This document shows, in pieces, positions 8,504-16,948 of a DNA stretch of 64,000 nt. The notes under the pieces were generated by a model that had not been told where the DNA came from, made no database searches, and saw only the letters and a list, made by a program, of their open reading frames with translations. Numbering within the stretch: the first letter of the stretch is position 1; each line of letters starts with the position of its first letter. Source of the DNA: GH45 sp046704385. GTDB lineage: Bacteria > Bacteroidota > Bacteroidia > Bacteroidales > SZUA-534. The position numbers were made by a program, and so were the translations under genes. Where the stretch lies: contig JBJKSB010000041.1 of NCBI GenBank assembly GCA_046704385.1, forward strand, positions 62,001 to 126,000, read 5' to 3'.

Positions 8504-9586
8504 TTAGTAAACTTTTATTTCTTGTTCAACGGGCTCTTTAAAATACACCTGCGAAAAATCAAAATAACCAATAACGTTCAATTCCAAATCACGTACATTT
8601 GCCCGCTCAAAATTATATTTAACATTGTTATACTTATCTGCGGTTTGTTTCATAATATAATAGGGAGGATTACTTTGAAATTCATCTATATGTTTATCCA
8701 TAAAATCGGTGACGTATTCACCCGAAACCCCAACGACCAAATCCAGTTTACCCTGTTCAAAAAAAATCAGCTCTTTGGGAGGAGAGGTAATAAACGAAAC
8801 CTCCAGAGTATCAATAAAAGGTAAAACCTGATTTTGTTTATTTTTACCGAAAAAATCACGGTTTGCCAGCAAAATCATCTTTTGTCCTTTTATTGCCGGA
8901 TAAGTAAATTTAAACGGGCCGGAGCCAACAGTACTGTTATAACCATATGTGTCAAAAGCTTCGTGAGGATAAACCAATCCATTAGTATTTGCCAGATAAT
9001 GCAAAAACAGGGCATCGGGTTCTTTTAATTCAAAAACGATGGTTGTATCATTTATTACTTTGATGCCGGAAATACTTGCAGAATCAGTTTGGTTAATAGT
9101 ATCTAAAACGGTTTCGGAACCGATAATATTTTTAAGTTGTAACGATAATTCATGCCCGTTAATGGCATGATAATGAGCAATATGTTCAATGCTGTACTTA
9201 ACATCCTGGGCGGTAATCTTGCGGATTTTGGTTTGGCCAAAGCAATCATCCTTTTGAAAAAAGGCGTTATTGAATAGAAAGAAAGTATACAGGGTTTGAT
9301 TCCGCTCTGCCCGCCACCGTTTTGCAAGCGATGCTTCAATATTAAGCGTGCGGGCATTATATTTTACAAGACCTACATATACCTGGTTTATAATTAGCTG
9401 CTCGCTTGATTTAAGTACCCGCCCGGGAAAAATAACATCGGGAACATCGCTGGCATTTATCCGAAGTGTTCCGCCATATTTTTCGTCCCGGAGATTTTCC
9501 TTTTGAAATGAACACGCTGAAAAAATGAAACTTGTTATAATCAGCCACCAGGTTAATCGTAAAGTTTGGATGTTCACCATATACAA
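8504..9586 (-). CDS. short family-5 peptide-binding lipoprotein (SBP_bac_5-like)
   Basis: 360 residues. A hydrophobic N-terminus ends in the lipobox FSAC (Cys25), so it is probably membrane anchored. The body matches family-5 solute-binding proteins: GGTLRINASDVPD, NQVYVGLVKYN, ASLAKRW, KITAQDVKYSIEHI, then the block SGPFKFTY at about residue 222. Normal members have 500 or more residues; here the sequence stops shortly after the hinge, so most of the second lobe is missing. No Opp/Dpp permease or ATPase gene is nearby. It could be a degenerate copy or a binding protein with a new job. The reading frame itself is clean. Confidence 0.75.
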   Translation of the reverse strand: MYMVNIQTLRLTWWLIITSFIFSACSFQKENLRDEKYGGTLRINASDVPDVIFPGRVLKSSEQLIINQVYVGLVKYNARTLNIEASLAKRWRAERNQTLYTFFLFNNAFFQKDDCFGQTKIRKITAQDVKYSIEHIAHYHAINGHELSLQLKNIIGSETVLDTINQTDSASISGIKVINDTTIVFELKEPDALFLHYLANTNGLVYPHEAFDTYGYNSTVGSGPFKFTYPAIKGQKMILLANRDFFGKNKQNQVLPFIDTLEVSFITSPPKELIFFEQGKLDLVVGVSGEYVTDFMDKHIDEFQSNPPYYIMKQTADKYNNVKYNFERANVRDLELNVIGYFDFSQVYFKEPVEQEIKVY

Positions 9587-9728
9587 ATCAGGTTAAATAA
9601 TACAGAAGTATAGTAAATATTTATGAATTTGGCAAATATGAGAATTATAAACTTTTAAAGAAAGAAGCGTGCCGGTTCTTTTTTCACCCGCAGGTAGCAA
9701 TCCCCTTTACTTTGTAATAAAAAGGAGT

Positions 9729-11681
9729 TTATCTTTTTAAAATAATCCTTTCGCCCAGTGTTTTTGATATATCAATCTTAAACTGCGTATAAAGCATATA
9801 CTTTTCATAAAGTTCTTTTTGCTTTTCTTCTGATTCCGGTTCGCCGGGTAATATTTTCAACTCAGTTTCGATATCTTGTAAAAGTTTCATTACCAGTTCG
9901 TACTTATAACCCGATATAGCATTATCAATAACGCTTTTTAAATTATCTTCCTCGGTACTTATGTAGGTTCCTTTGCGGCTCCACATCTTACTTACCTGGT
10001 AACCCTCGGCTAAAAGATCAGCTGCCGCTTTTGAAACCAACTCATTTTCATGATGAATAAAATAGGAGCTGTCAAGCAAATTATCGTTTGCAAGCTGTGT
10101 ATTTATTTCATCAAATATTATTTTGAATACCGGGGTTTGCAATTCTATTTCGTTTTCAATTTCCCGGCAGATATAATAAGCCGTAGTAATTTTCTCCTCC
10201 GGCCGATCATCAGTTCCGGCAATGGTAAACAGAACTTTTTGGCCATAAGTCAGTAGTAATCTTAAAATTTCTTTTTCAAACAATTCGTATTTATTTGAAA
10301 CCGGTAAATTGACATTTAGCGGTTCATTCAGGGGATTTACCGGTGCGTTTTGTTCTCTTTTCCATCGTTGTTCACGATTTTTGTAGAGTATTTTATTGAT
10401 TTCCGAATGAAGAATCTTTTCGTCTACAGCCATCATCCCCGAACACTCTTTAATATATAGGGCGCGGGTTATTGAATCCGGAATAACCGAAATAGTCCGG
10501 ACAATATCAGAGATAAGATTGGCTTTTTTAACCGGATCGCCTTGTACGTCGCCCAGTAGAAGTTTTGTTTTAAAGGAGATAAAGTCGGTTTCGTTTTCCT
10601 TTATAAAATCATAAAACCCGGAGGCATTGTGTTTATGTGCAAAAGAGTCGGGATCTTCGCCGTCGGGCAGCAATACCACCTTAACATTCATTCCTTCTTC
10701 AAGAACCAGGTCGATTCCTCGCAATGCAGCTTTAATTCCGGCTGCATCACCATCGTATAATACGGTAATGTTAGGGGTAAAACGCTTAATAAGACGAATT
10801 TGATCAGGAGTAAGAGCCGTTCCCGACGAGGCCACCACATTTTCAATTCCCGCCTGGTGCATGCTTAATACATCAGTGTAGCCTTCAACCAGGTAACATT
10901 TTTCATTTTGAATAATTGATTTTTTGGCAAAAAATAAACCATAAAGCACTTTACTTTTGTGGTAAATTTCTGACTCAGGCGAATTCAGGTATTTTGCTGC
11001 TTTTTTATCGGTACGCAGGGTGCGCCCGCCAAAACCTATAACACGGCCCATAAGGCTGTGAATAGGAAACATGACCCGTTCAGTAAACCGGTCATAATAA
11101 CTTTGATCTTCTCTTTTTATGGTTAGTCCTGTATCAATCAGGAATTTTTCTTTGTATCCTTTTGCTAATGCTTGTCGGGAAAAACTATCAGATGATTTAC
11201 GGCAATATCCAAGCTCAAACTTTTTTATTGTTTTATCGGTAAAACCACGCTCTTTAAAATAGGATAAACCAACAGCCCGGCCTTCTTCCGTTTCGAATAA
11301 ATTGTGTGTAAAAACCTTCTGGGCAAAGGTGCTGACAATTAACATACTCTCGCGCGCATCCTGTTGCTCTCTTTGCTCGGCAGTCAGTTCTTTTTCAACA
11401 ACCTCAATATGATATTTTTTAGCCAGCCATTTCAGTGAGTCAACATAAGTAAGCTGCTCGTGTTCCATTAAAAAGTTAACCGCGTTGCCTCCTTTTCCAC
11501 AACCAAAGCATTTAAAGATGCCTTTTGATGGGGAAACAGTAAATGATGGGGTTTTTTCGTTATGAAAAGGACAATTCCCCAGATAATTTACACCTCGTTT
11601 TCTAAGGCTTACAAAATCTGAAACAACTTCAACAATATCGGCAGCATCAAAAATTCTGTCAATTGTTTCCTTTTCAATCAT
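9729..11681 (-). CDS. dnaG: DNA primase DnaG
   Basis: Makes RNA primers for replication at the fork with the DnaB helicase. 650 residues. The N-terminal zinc-binding domain has Cys37, His40, Cys58 and Cys61 (NCPFHNEKTPSF and KCFGCGKGG). The catalytic core includes the RNA-polymerase basic part (YFKERGFTDKTIKKFELGY) and a TOPRIM domain with LVEGYTDVLS and the acidic LYDGDAAGIKAALRG block (about 308-322). The C-terminal helicase-binding region is divergent, as is usual. It stands alone without rpsU or rpoD next to it. Confidence 0.97.
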   Translation of the reverse strand: MIEKETIDRIFDAADIVEVVSDFVSLRKRGVNYLGNCPFHNEKTPSFTVSPSKGIFKCFGCGKGGNAVNFLMEHEQLTYVDSLKWLAKKYHIEVVEKELTAEQREQQDARESMLIVSTFAQKVFTHNLFETEEGRAVGLSYFKERGFTDKTIKKFELGYCRKSSDSFSRQALAKGYKEKFLIDTGLTIKREDQSYYDRFTERVMFPIHSLMGRVIGFGGRTLRTDKKAAKYLNSPESEIYHKSKVLYGLFFAKKSIIQNEKCYLVEGYTDVLSMHQAGIENVVASSGTALTPDQIRLIKRFTPNITVLYDGDAAGIKAALRGIDLVLEEGMNVKVVLLPDGEDPDSFAHKHNASGFYDFIKENETDFISFKTKLLLGDVQGDPVKKANLISDIVRTISVIPDSITRALYIKECSGMMAVDEKILHSEINKILYKNREQRWKREQNAPVNPLNEPLNVNLPVSNKYELFEKEILRLLLTYGQKVLFTIAGTDDRPEEKITTAYYICREIENEIELQTPVFKIIFDEINTQLANDNLLDSSYFIHHENELVSKAAADLLAEGYQVSKMWSRKGTYISTEEDNLKSVIDNAISGYKYELVMKLLQDIETELKILPGEPESEEKQKELYEKYMLYTQFKIDISKTLGERIILKR

Positions 11682-11910
11682 ATCATCCAGATAATAAACC
11701 TATTATACATCACAACGACACAGGTTTTGTTTTTGTGAAAGTACAAAATCTGTAACTGAAAAGGCAAAATATTACTAATAAATTAAATAATGCAAGAATA
11801 AAACAGGAAAAGCTTATACCATCCATTAGGATACAAACATTTACTCAAGGCTTTAATTATTTGCAAAATCAAAAAAAAACAGTAATCTTATATTATAAAA
11901 TGAAGTTAAA

Positions 11911-13290
11911 ATGAGTTTGAATAAAATTATTGTTGGCAGTGAGGAATGGTGCGCGTTGCCGCAATTAAATATTCCTGCCATAAAAGTAAGGGTCGATTCG
12001 GGAGCAAAAACATCGGCATTGCACGCGGTTAATATTATGCCGTTTAAACGCGATGGCGAGCTTTGGGTCAGGTTCGATGTTCATCCTCTACAAAATAACG
12101 GAAAAACGACTCTTCATTGTGAAGCTCCTGTAATTGATAAAAGAAGCGTAAAAAGCAGTAGTGGTATTAGTGAATGGAGATATGTGATACGAACGGTATT
12201 TACATTAGCAGACACCAATTTTGAGGCAGAAGTTTCACTTACTAACCGAGATACGATGGGGTATAGAATGCTATTGGGCCGGCAGGCGATGGCAGGAAAA
12301 ATGCTGGTTGATCCGGAAACCTCATTTTTATTGGGCGACCGGACACGAGAAATGTTGAATACACTGTATTTTTCTGACAATAAAAAGCCGACAGGATTAA
12401 AAATCGGATTATTGGCCAGCAACCCGGATTTGTATAGTAACCGACGAATAATGGAGGCCGGAGAGGAGCGGGGTCATGAAATGGAATTTTTAAACATCCG
12501 GCATTGTTATATCAAACTTGATGGGAAAAACCCGGAGATGCACTATCGCGGGGGACGAGTTCTTGATGATTTTGACGCGGTTATACCACGGATCAGACCC
12601 AGTGCAACATTTTATGGATGTGCACTTACTCGTCATTTTGAGGCGCTGGGTGTTTATACTTTGAATTCTGCTTCTGCTATCAGTCAGGCTCGCGACAAAT
12701 TATATTCCCTTCAGATATTGATCCATAGTGGGTTGCCAATTCCAACAACAGGATTTGCAAATTCTCCACTGGATACAAACGATCTAATAAAAATGGTTGG
12801 CGGGGCTCCGTTAATTGTAAAATTGCTGGAAGGCACACAAGGCAAAGGAGTAGTATTAACCGAAACAAAAAAAGCTGCGGAATCTGTTATTGATGCCTTT
12901 AAAAGTTTACGAGTTAATATTTTGGTTCAGGAATTTATAAAAGAAGCTGGGGGTAAGGATATTCGTTGTTTTGTAATTGACGGAAAGGTGGTTGCCGCTA
13001 TTCAGCGAACGGCCGCTCCTGGTGAGTTCCGTGCTAATATTCACATGGGGGGAACAGCACAAATTGTTAAAACAACACCCGAAGAGCGAAAAGTAGCGAT
13101 AAAAGCAGCAAAAACAATGAATTTAAAAGTGGCGGGGGTTGATATTATCCGCAGCAACCAAGGTCCGTTACTTCTTGAAGTAAATTCTTCACCGGGCCTT
13201 GAAGGAATTGAGGGGGCTACCAATAAAGACATCGCCGGAATGATGATTGCTGCCATTGAAAGAGGGGTAATGAAGAAAAACGAACTATAA
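11911..13290 (+). CDS. fusion of a retropepsin-like ATP-dependent zinc protease domain and a RimK-type ATP-grasp ligase
   Basis: 459 residues with two parts. Residues about 1-145 match the RimK/LysX-associated family annotated as ATP-dependent zinc protease (IPAIKVRVDSGAKTSALHA with Asp29, and LGRQAM near 123), which has an aspartic-protease-like fold. Residues about 160-459 are a RimK-type ATP-grasp: ARDKLYSLQIL, LIVKLLEGTQGKGVVL, QEFIKEAGGKDIRCFV, and the metal-binding LLEVNSSPGLEGIE. RimK relatives add glutamate to protein C-termini. The ATG at 11911 is used because a nearby upstream ATG is out of frame. It heads a four-gene operon with prsW, crcB and DUF190. Ligase substrate unknown. Confidence 0.88.
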   Translation: MSLNKIIVGSEEWCALPQLNIPAIKVRVDSGAKTSALHAVNIMPFKRDGELWVRFDVHPLQNNGKTTLHCEAPVIDKRSVKSSSGISEWRYVIRTVFTLADTNFEAEVSLTNRDTMGYRMLLGRQAMAGKMLVDPETSFLLGDRTREMLNTLYFSDNKKPTGLKIGLLASNPDLYSNRRIMEAGEERGHEMEFLNIRHCYIKLDGKNPEMHYRGGRVLDDFDAVIPRIRPSATFYGCALTRHFEALGVYTLNSASAISQARDKLYSLQILIHSGLPIPTTGFANSPLDTNDLIKMVGGAPLIVKLLEGTQGKGVVLTETKKAAESVIDAFKSLRVNILVQEFIKEAGGKDIRCFVIDGKVVAAIQRTAAPGEFRANIHMGGTAQIVKTTPEERKVAIKAAKTMNLKVAGVDIIRSNQGPLLLEVNSSPGLEGIEGATNKDIAGMMIAAIERGVMKKNEL

Positions 13291-13312
13291 CACCATATAA
13301 GAGAATCTGTAA

Positions 13313-13996
13313 ATGATTAACCTGCTAATTATTTCTGTTGCCCCGGTATTTATAATACTCGCATATTTTTATTACCGTGATAAATATGAAAAAGAACCAT
13401 TAAGCCTGCTTTTTGAAGGATTGGTAGCAGGCGGAGCAATTGTTTTTCCTGTTATTTTTTTTGAAAAAATGATAGAATCATGGACACCGACAACAGCAAC
13501 AATTCCAAATGCCGCCTGGACGGCTTTCATGGCGGCAGGGCTTGTTGAGGAAACATTCAAATTTTTTGCAGTTTATGTTTTAATATGGAAAAATCTGAAT
13601 TTTAACGAAGAATTTGATGGGATTGTTTATGCTGTTTTTGTTTCTCTGGGTTTTGCCCTGGTTGAAAATATTGGTTATGTGTTTGATGTTGCCGGCGGGG
13701 CAAAAGTGGGATTGGTTAGGGCTTTTACTGCGGTTCCGGCACACGCAATGTTTGGAGTAATGATGGGCTTTTGGTTTGGTTTAGCTAAATTTGTGCCGAG
13801 CAAAAGAATCAGATATATGATAAAAGCTTTTTTCTATCCTTTTTTATTTCATGGCATCTATGATTTTATTTTGATGAGCAAGGTAAAACTATTATTGGTA
13901 TTGTATTTTCCGTTAATAATTTATATGTTTTTCCGGGCAAGGAAAAGAATAAAAGGACATGAAAACAGCTCGGTCTTTAATCCGGAAAACGGGTAA
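13313..13996 (+). CDS. prsW: PrsW-family intramembrane metalloprotease
   Basis: 227 residues with about seven hydrophobic segments. The family signature is visible: YYRDKYEKEPL near the N-terminus, VEETFKFFAV with Glu79, Glu80 and Lys83, the block FDGIVYAVFVSLGFALVENI, His144 in VPAHAMFGV, and His180 in FHGIYDF. In Bacillus, PrsW cleaves an anti-sigma factor; the substrate here is unknown. It begins 22 bases after the ATP-grasp fusion and 11 bases before crcB. Confidence 0.9.
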   Translation: MINLLIISVAPVFIILAYFYYRDKYEKEPLSLLFEGLVAGGAIVFPVIFFEKMIESWTPTTATIPNAAWTAFMAAGLVEETFKFFAVYVLIWKNLNFNEEFDGIVYAVFVSLGFALVENIGYVFDVAGGAKVGLVRAFTAVPAHAMFGVMMGFWFGLAKFVPSKRIRYMIKAFFYPFLFHGIYDFILMSKVKLLLVLYFPLIIYMFFRARKRIKGHENSSVFNPENG

Positions 13997-14007
13997 AAAA
14001 AATTAAA

Positions 14008-14385
14008 ATGATTAAAAAATTATTATTAGTTGGAATCGGAGGCTTTGTGGGAAGTATGGCCCGATATTTAGTTTCGCAACTAAATCTGTCGGTCGATTTT
14101 TGGTCGATTCCTATAGGAACCCTGACAGTAAATGTGACGGGAAGTTATATAATTGGTTTGTTGACCGGGATCGCTGAAAAAAGCCTTTTTATGACACCCG
14201 ATTTGCGGTTGCTTTTAATGGTTGGGCTATGCGGCGGATTTACCACATTTTCATCATTTACCAATGAAAACCTCATGTTGATACACAGCGATATGATATT
14301 ATCATTTTTCATATATACAGGAATAAGTGTCATCTTAGGATTATTTGCTGTTTATCTGGGATATATAACTTCTAATTTATTATAG
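14008..14385 (+). CDS. crcB: fluoride channel CrcB/FluC
   Basis: 125 residues and four membrane segments, the standard size of the dual-topology Fluc channel that expels fluoride. Motifs are GGFVGSMARY (10-19), GTLTVNVTGSYIIGLLTG, and LCGGFTTFSSF, which holds the phenylalanine/polar track and the central sodium site. No fluoride riboswitch was recognised; the gene is inside an operon whose leader is far upstream. The DUF190 gene follows after 2 bases, a frequent pairing. Confidence 0.95.
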   Translation: MIKKLLLVGIGGFVGSMARYLVSQLNLSVDFWSIPIGTLTVNVTGSYIIGLLTGIAEKSLFMTPDLRLLLMVGLCGGFTTFSSFTNENLMLIHSDMILSFFIYTGISVILGLFAVYLGYITSNLL

Positions 14386-14387
14386 TT

Positions 14388-14738
14388 ATGGAAAGCTTTA
14401 GTGTTTTACGATTATATGCAAGCACCACGGATCGGATAGGTATGAAATTGTTGTATGAGCATATTGTGAATCTGGCAAAGGACAATAATATTGCCGGCGT
14501 AACAGTTTACCGGGGAGTGATGGGATATGGTTTAAGTAGTAAAAAAGTTAACACCTCAAAGTTTTGGGAACTTACTGAAAAACTGCCGATTGTAATCGAA
14601 ATGGTTGACAAAACAATAACGCTCGAACAATTTTATGAGCAAATAAAACCCGATCTTGAAAACATGGAAAAGGGCTGTATGGTATATATGCTGCCGGTTA
14701 CGATAAAGCTATTAAAAGAGGGTCGCAAAATAAATTAA
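14388..14738 (+). CDS. DUF190 family protein
   Basis: 116 residues with no signal peptide or membrane segment. VLRLYASTTDRIGMKLLYEHIV and GVTVYRGVMGYG are the conserved blocks of DUF190, a ferredoxin-like PII-related fold often encoded beside crcB. The role is not established; a regulatory or fluoride-tolerance role follows only from the neighbourhood. It is the last gene of the operon starting at 11911. Confidence 0.9.
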   Translation: MESFSVLRLYASTTDRIGMKLLYEHIVNLAKDNNIAGVTVYRGVMGYGLSSKKVNTSKFWELTEKLPIVIEMVDKTITLEQFYEQIKPDLENMEKGCMVYMLPVTIKLLKEGRKIN

Positions 14739-14852
14739 TCATCGGGCTCATATTTTTATGATACTGGTCAGTTTTAAACAGATAAACATCAGAAGAAAAC
14801 ATAACACGTTGCACATCAAATTATTTGTATTAAGGCGGGTTTATTACGTAAA

Positions 14853-14882
14853 TTTGTTATGTCAAAAGGTTATAGTTCTTTG
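14853..14882 (+). promoter_or_regulatory. possible promoter of the candidate small RNA
   Basis: TTTG at 14853-14856, then 18 bases, then GTTCTTTG at 14875-14882. The -33 word and spacing fit the Bacteroidota pattern; the -7 keeps TTTG but lacks the leading TA. The expected start would fall at about the first base of the paired arm at 14887. Confidence 0.3.
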
Positions 14883-14886
14883 AAAT

Positions 14887-15020
14887 GCTTGTTGTGAGGT
14901 CTCTTCTAAATAGCTGCTATAACCTCTCTTCTTAGGGCTACAGTAATTTTTTTTCATGGGTTAATTAATTTGGTTGAATAATATTGGACAAACTACCTCA
15001 CAACAAGCTTTCATTTTTTT
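14887..15020 (+). ncRNA. candidate structured small RNA with paired ends
   Basis: In the 408-base gap after DUF190, GCTTGTTGTGAGGT (14887-14900) is perfectly complementary to ACCTCACAACAAGC (14995-15008); the arm can extend a little with a one-base bulge. The right arm is followed by a T-rich run ending in seven T (15014-15020), as at an intrinsic terminator, and a promoter-like pattern precedes the left arm. Inside the 94-base loop TAACC and GGTTA can form a second stem. No protein frame is present. The closed-end rod shape resembles 6S RNA, but no conserved sequence was recognised. A long hairpin element or attenuator is the alternative. Confidence 0.45.
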
Positions 15021-15146
15021 AAAAGCCCTGAAAATCAAAAAAAATCTTTATCTTTCATTTTATTTTAAAGCATATTTTCTTTTATAAGAAGACCAACATT
15101 TACTGCTTTTGTCTCAATTTCAACGGTTTAATCAATACGAACTTTT

Positions 15147-15812
15147 ATGAAAAGATTTGTTATTTTAATAATTAGTGCATTTTTGATGCACACAACAAAT
15201 GTGGCTCAAAATTCTGTAGTTTCCGGTAGTGTATATTGTTTTAAGGATTTACCGCTAATGAATATAAAGGTTGAGGCAAAAAAATCAAAATCCAAAGTCG
15301 CCACCGATTCTTTGGGCTGTTTTCAAATTGTAGTGGCCAAAAATGACAAACTTATTTTTACCGGAGGTGGATTTCAAAAAGTTGTTAAAAACGTAAAAAA
15401 CAAAAGCACTCTTCGGGTAAAAATGGTTTTATTAGAAGGGACTAAAAATGAGGAAATTGCCGTGGGATATGGTCACGTTTCCCAGAAAGATTTAACCTAT
15501 GCTGTTTCGCATCTGTCTCAATATAATAACGACTTTTCGAACTATCCGGATATTTTTTCACTCATACAAGGAAAATTTGCCGGCGTTCAGGTTGTAAATG
15601 CCGGTGGTGTAAAAAAAGTATTGGTTCGGGGGGTTACTTCTTTTACTCAGGATATTTATGCTATTTATGTGGTTGACGGGGTTGTTGTTGATGATATCTC
15701 GCACATAAGTCCCAATTGGGTAAAGAGCATTGATGTTTTAAAAGACAATGCTACCACAATTTATGGGGTAAGAGGAGCAAACGGGGTTGTTTTAATAACC
15801 ACAATGCGTTGA
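15147..15812 (+). CDS. TonB-dependent receptor plug domain protein without a barrel
   Basis: 221 residues. A signal peptide (about 1-20) is followed by a carboxypeptidase-regulatory-like domain (VVSGSVYCFKDLPLMNIKV to LRVKMVLLEG) and then a SusC-type plug: GKFAGVQVVNAGG, VLVRGVTSF, YVVDGVVVDD, and SIDVLKDNATTIYGVRGANG. SusC-type receptors continue with about 700 more residues of beta barrel, but here a TGA follows directly after VVLITTMR. The frame is intact, so it is either a stand-alone plug or a stably truncated receptor. Bases 15813 to 16006 carry no barrel sequence. Confidence 0.8.
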   Translation: MKRFVILIISAFLMHTTNVAQNSVVSGSVYCFKDLPLMNIKVEAKKSKSKVATDSLGCFQIVVAKNDKLIFTGGGFQKVVKNVKNKSTLRVKMVLLEGTKNEEIAVGYGHVSQKDLTYAVSHLSQYNNDFSNYPDIFSLIQGKFAGVQVVNAGGVKKVLVRGVTSFTQDIYAIYVVDGVVVDDISHISPNWVKSIDVLKDNATTIYGVRGANGVVLITTMR

Positions 15813-16033
15813 GAAGCAGCAAAAAAAGCCACAATCATTTTTTCGAAAGGGTTTTTGCAAAATCAAACTGCAGGTAGCTTTTGTCTAATATATCTTCACA
15901 ATCTGCCACAAAATCTTTTGATAAGTTCAGTTAATCATCTTCGGTTATTGCTATTGAACGTTTAATATGGCATCATTTTTAACTTTTTTTTAATCAATAA
16001 ATTATGTAACTTTTATTGTTTAAAAATTTCTGT

Positions 16034-16891
16034 ATGAGCAAAGATAACAGTAAACACAAAAAAGGGAACGACAAGCACAAAGAAAAGCATGTTGAGCCGC
16101 AAAAAAGAGACACCAGAAAAATAGATACTGATTTTTATAATGAAGAGCTTGCCCGTTTGCAGGTAGAACTGGTTAAGCTTCAGGAATGGATAAAGCAGGA
16201 AAAACTTAAGGTTGTGGTTATTTTTGAAGGCCGCGATGCTGCCGGAAAAGGAGGTGTAATTAAAAGAATTACTCAAACCCTGAATCCAAGAACCTGCAAG
16301 GTTGTTGCCCTTGCGGCTCCAACCGAAAGAGAAAAAACGCAATGGTATTTTCAAAGATATGTACCACACTTGCCGGCTGCCGGTGAAATGGTAATTTTTG
16401 ATCGCAGCTGGTATAACCGGGCTGGGGTGGAACGGGTAATGGGGTTTTGTACTACAGAGGAATACGATGAATTCATGAGAAGTTGCCCCGAATTTGAACG
16501 AATGCTTATGCGATCGGGAATAATACTTATTAAATATTGGTTTTCTGTTTCGGATGAAGAACAGGAACATCGGTTTCAGTCAAGGATTAATGATCCGACT
16601 AAGCACTGGAAATTAAGTCCGATGGATTTGGCTTCGCGCGAAAAATGGGTTGAATACAGTAAGGCTAAAGATGAAATGTTCAGATATACTGACACCAAAC
16701 AATCTCCATGGTTTGTTGTTCCGGCAGACAATAAAAAACGCGCCCGGTTAAATTGCATAAGCCACTTGTTAAGTAAAATTCCATACCAAGAAATTAAACA
16801 CGAAAAAATTAAACTTCCTCCCCGGGTTGAAGAAGATGGCTATGTGAGATCTCCTTTCGCCGATCAGACTTTTGTGCCTGAAACCTATTAA
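16034..16891 (+). CDS. ppk2: polyphosphate kinase 2
   Basis: 285 residues from the ATG at 16034; a TTG 18 bases earlier lies close to a promoter-like TAACTTTT at 16007-16014. PPK2 uses polyphosphate to phosphorylate nucleoside mono- or diphosphates. Visible are the Walker A FEGRDAAGKGGVIKRI, the Walker B block IFDRSWYNRAGVERVMGF, and the lid region with WKLSPMDLASREKW. The single-domain size fits class I/III. The N-terminal 30 residues are very lysine-rich. A VTC polyphosphate polymerase is encoded 13 kb downstream, so polyphosphate metabolism occurs twice in this window. Confidence 0.93.
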   Translation: MSKDNSKHKKGNDKHKEKHVEPQKRDTRKIDTDFYNEELARLQVELVKLQEWIKQEKLKVVVIFEGRDAAGKGGVIKRITQTLNPRTCKVVALAAPTEREKTQWYFQRYVPHLPAAGEMVIFDRSWYNRAGVERVMGFCTTEEYDEFMRSCPEFERMLMRSGIILIKYWFSVSDEEQEHRFQSRINDPTKHWKLSPMDLASREKWVEYSKAKDEMFRYTDTKQSPWFVVPADNKKRARLNCISHLLSKIPYQEIKHEKIKLPPRVEEDGYVRSPFADQTFVPETY

Positions 16892-16926
16892 CCTGAGTTA
16901 TTAATAAGCAAAAAGTTTTGTTTTAT

Positions 16927-16934
16927 TATCTTTG
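16927..16934 (+). promoter_or_regulatory. predicted -7 element for hemW
   Basis: TATCTTTG, an exact TAnnTTTG match 14 bases before the hemW ATG. Confidence 0.45.
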
Positions 16935-16948
16935 GGCAAAAGCGGGGA

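Noticed and set aside
11682..14007. Fluoride riboswitch for crcB
   Set aside because: No conserved fluoride-aptamer pattern was recognised before the operon or in the short gaps before crcB.
14903..14938. AGGGCT pairing with AGCCCT downstream of the candidate RNA
   Set aside because: A six-base match at that distance is easily due to chance and lies outside the closing stem.
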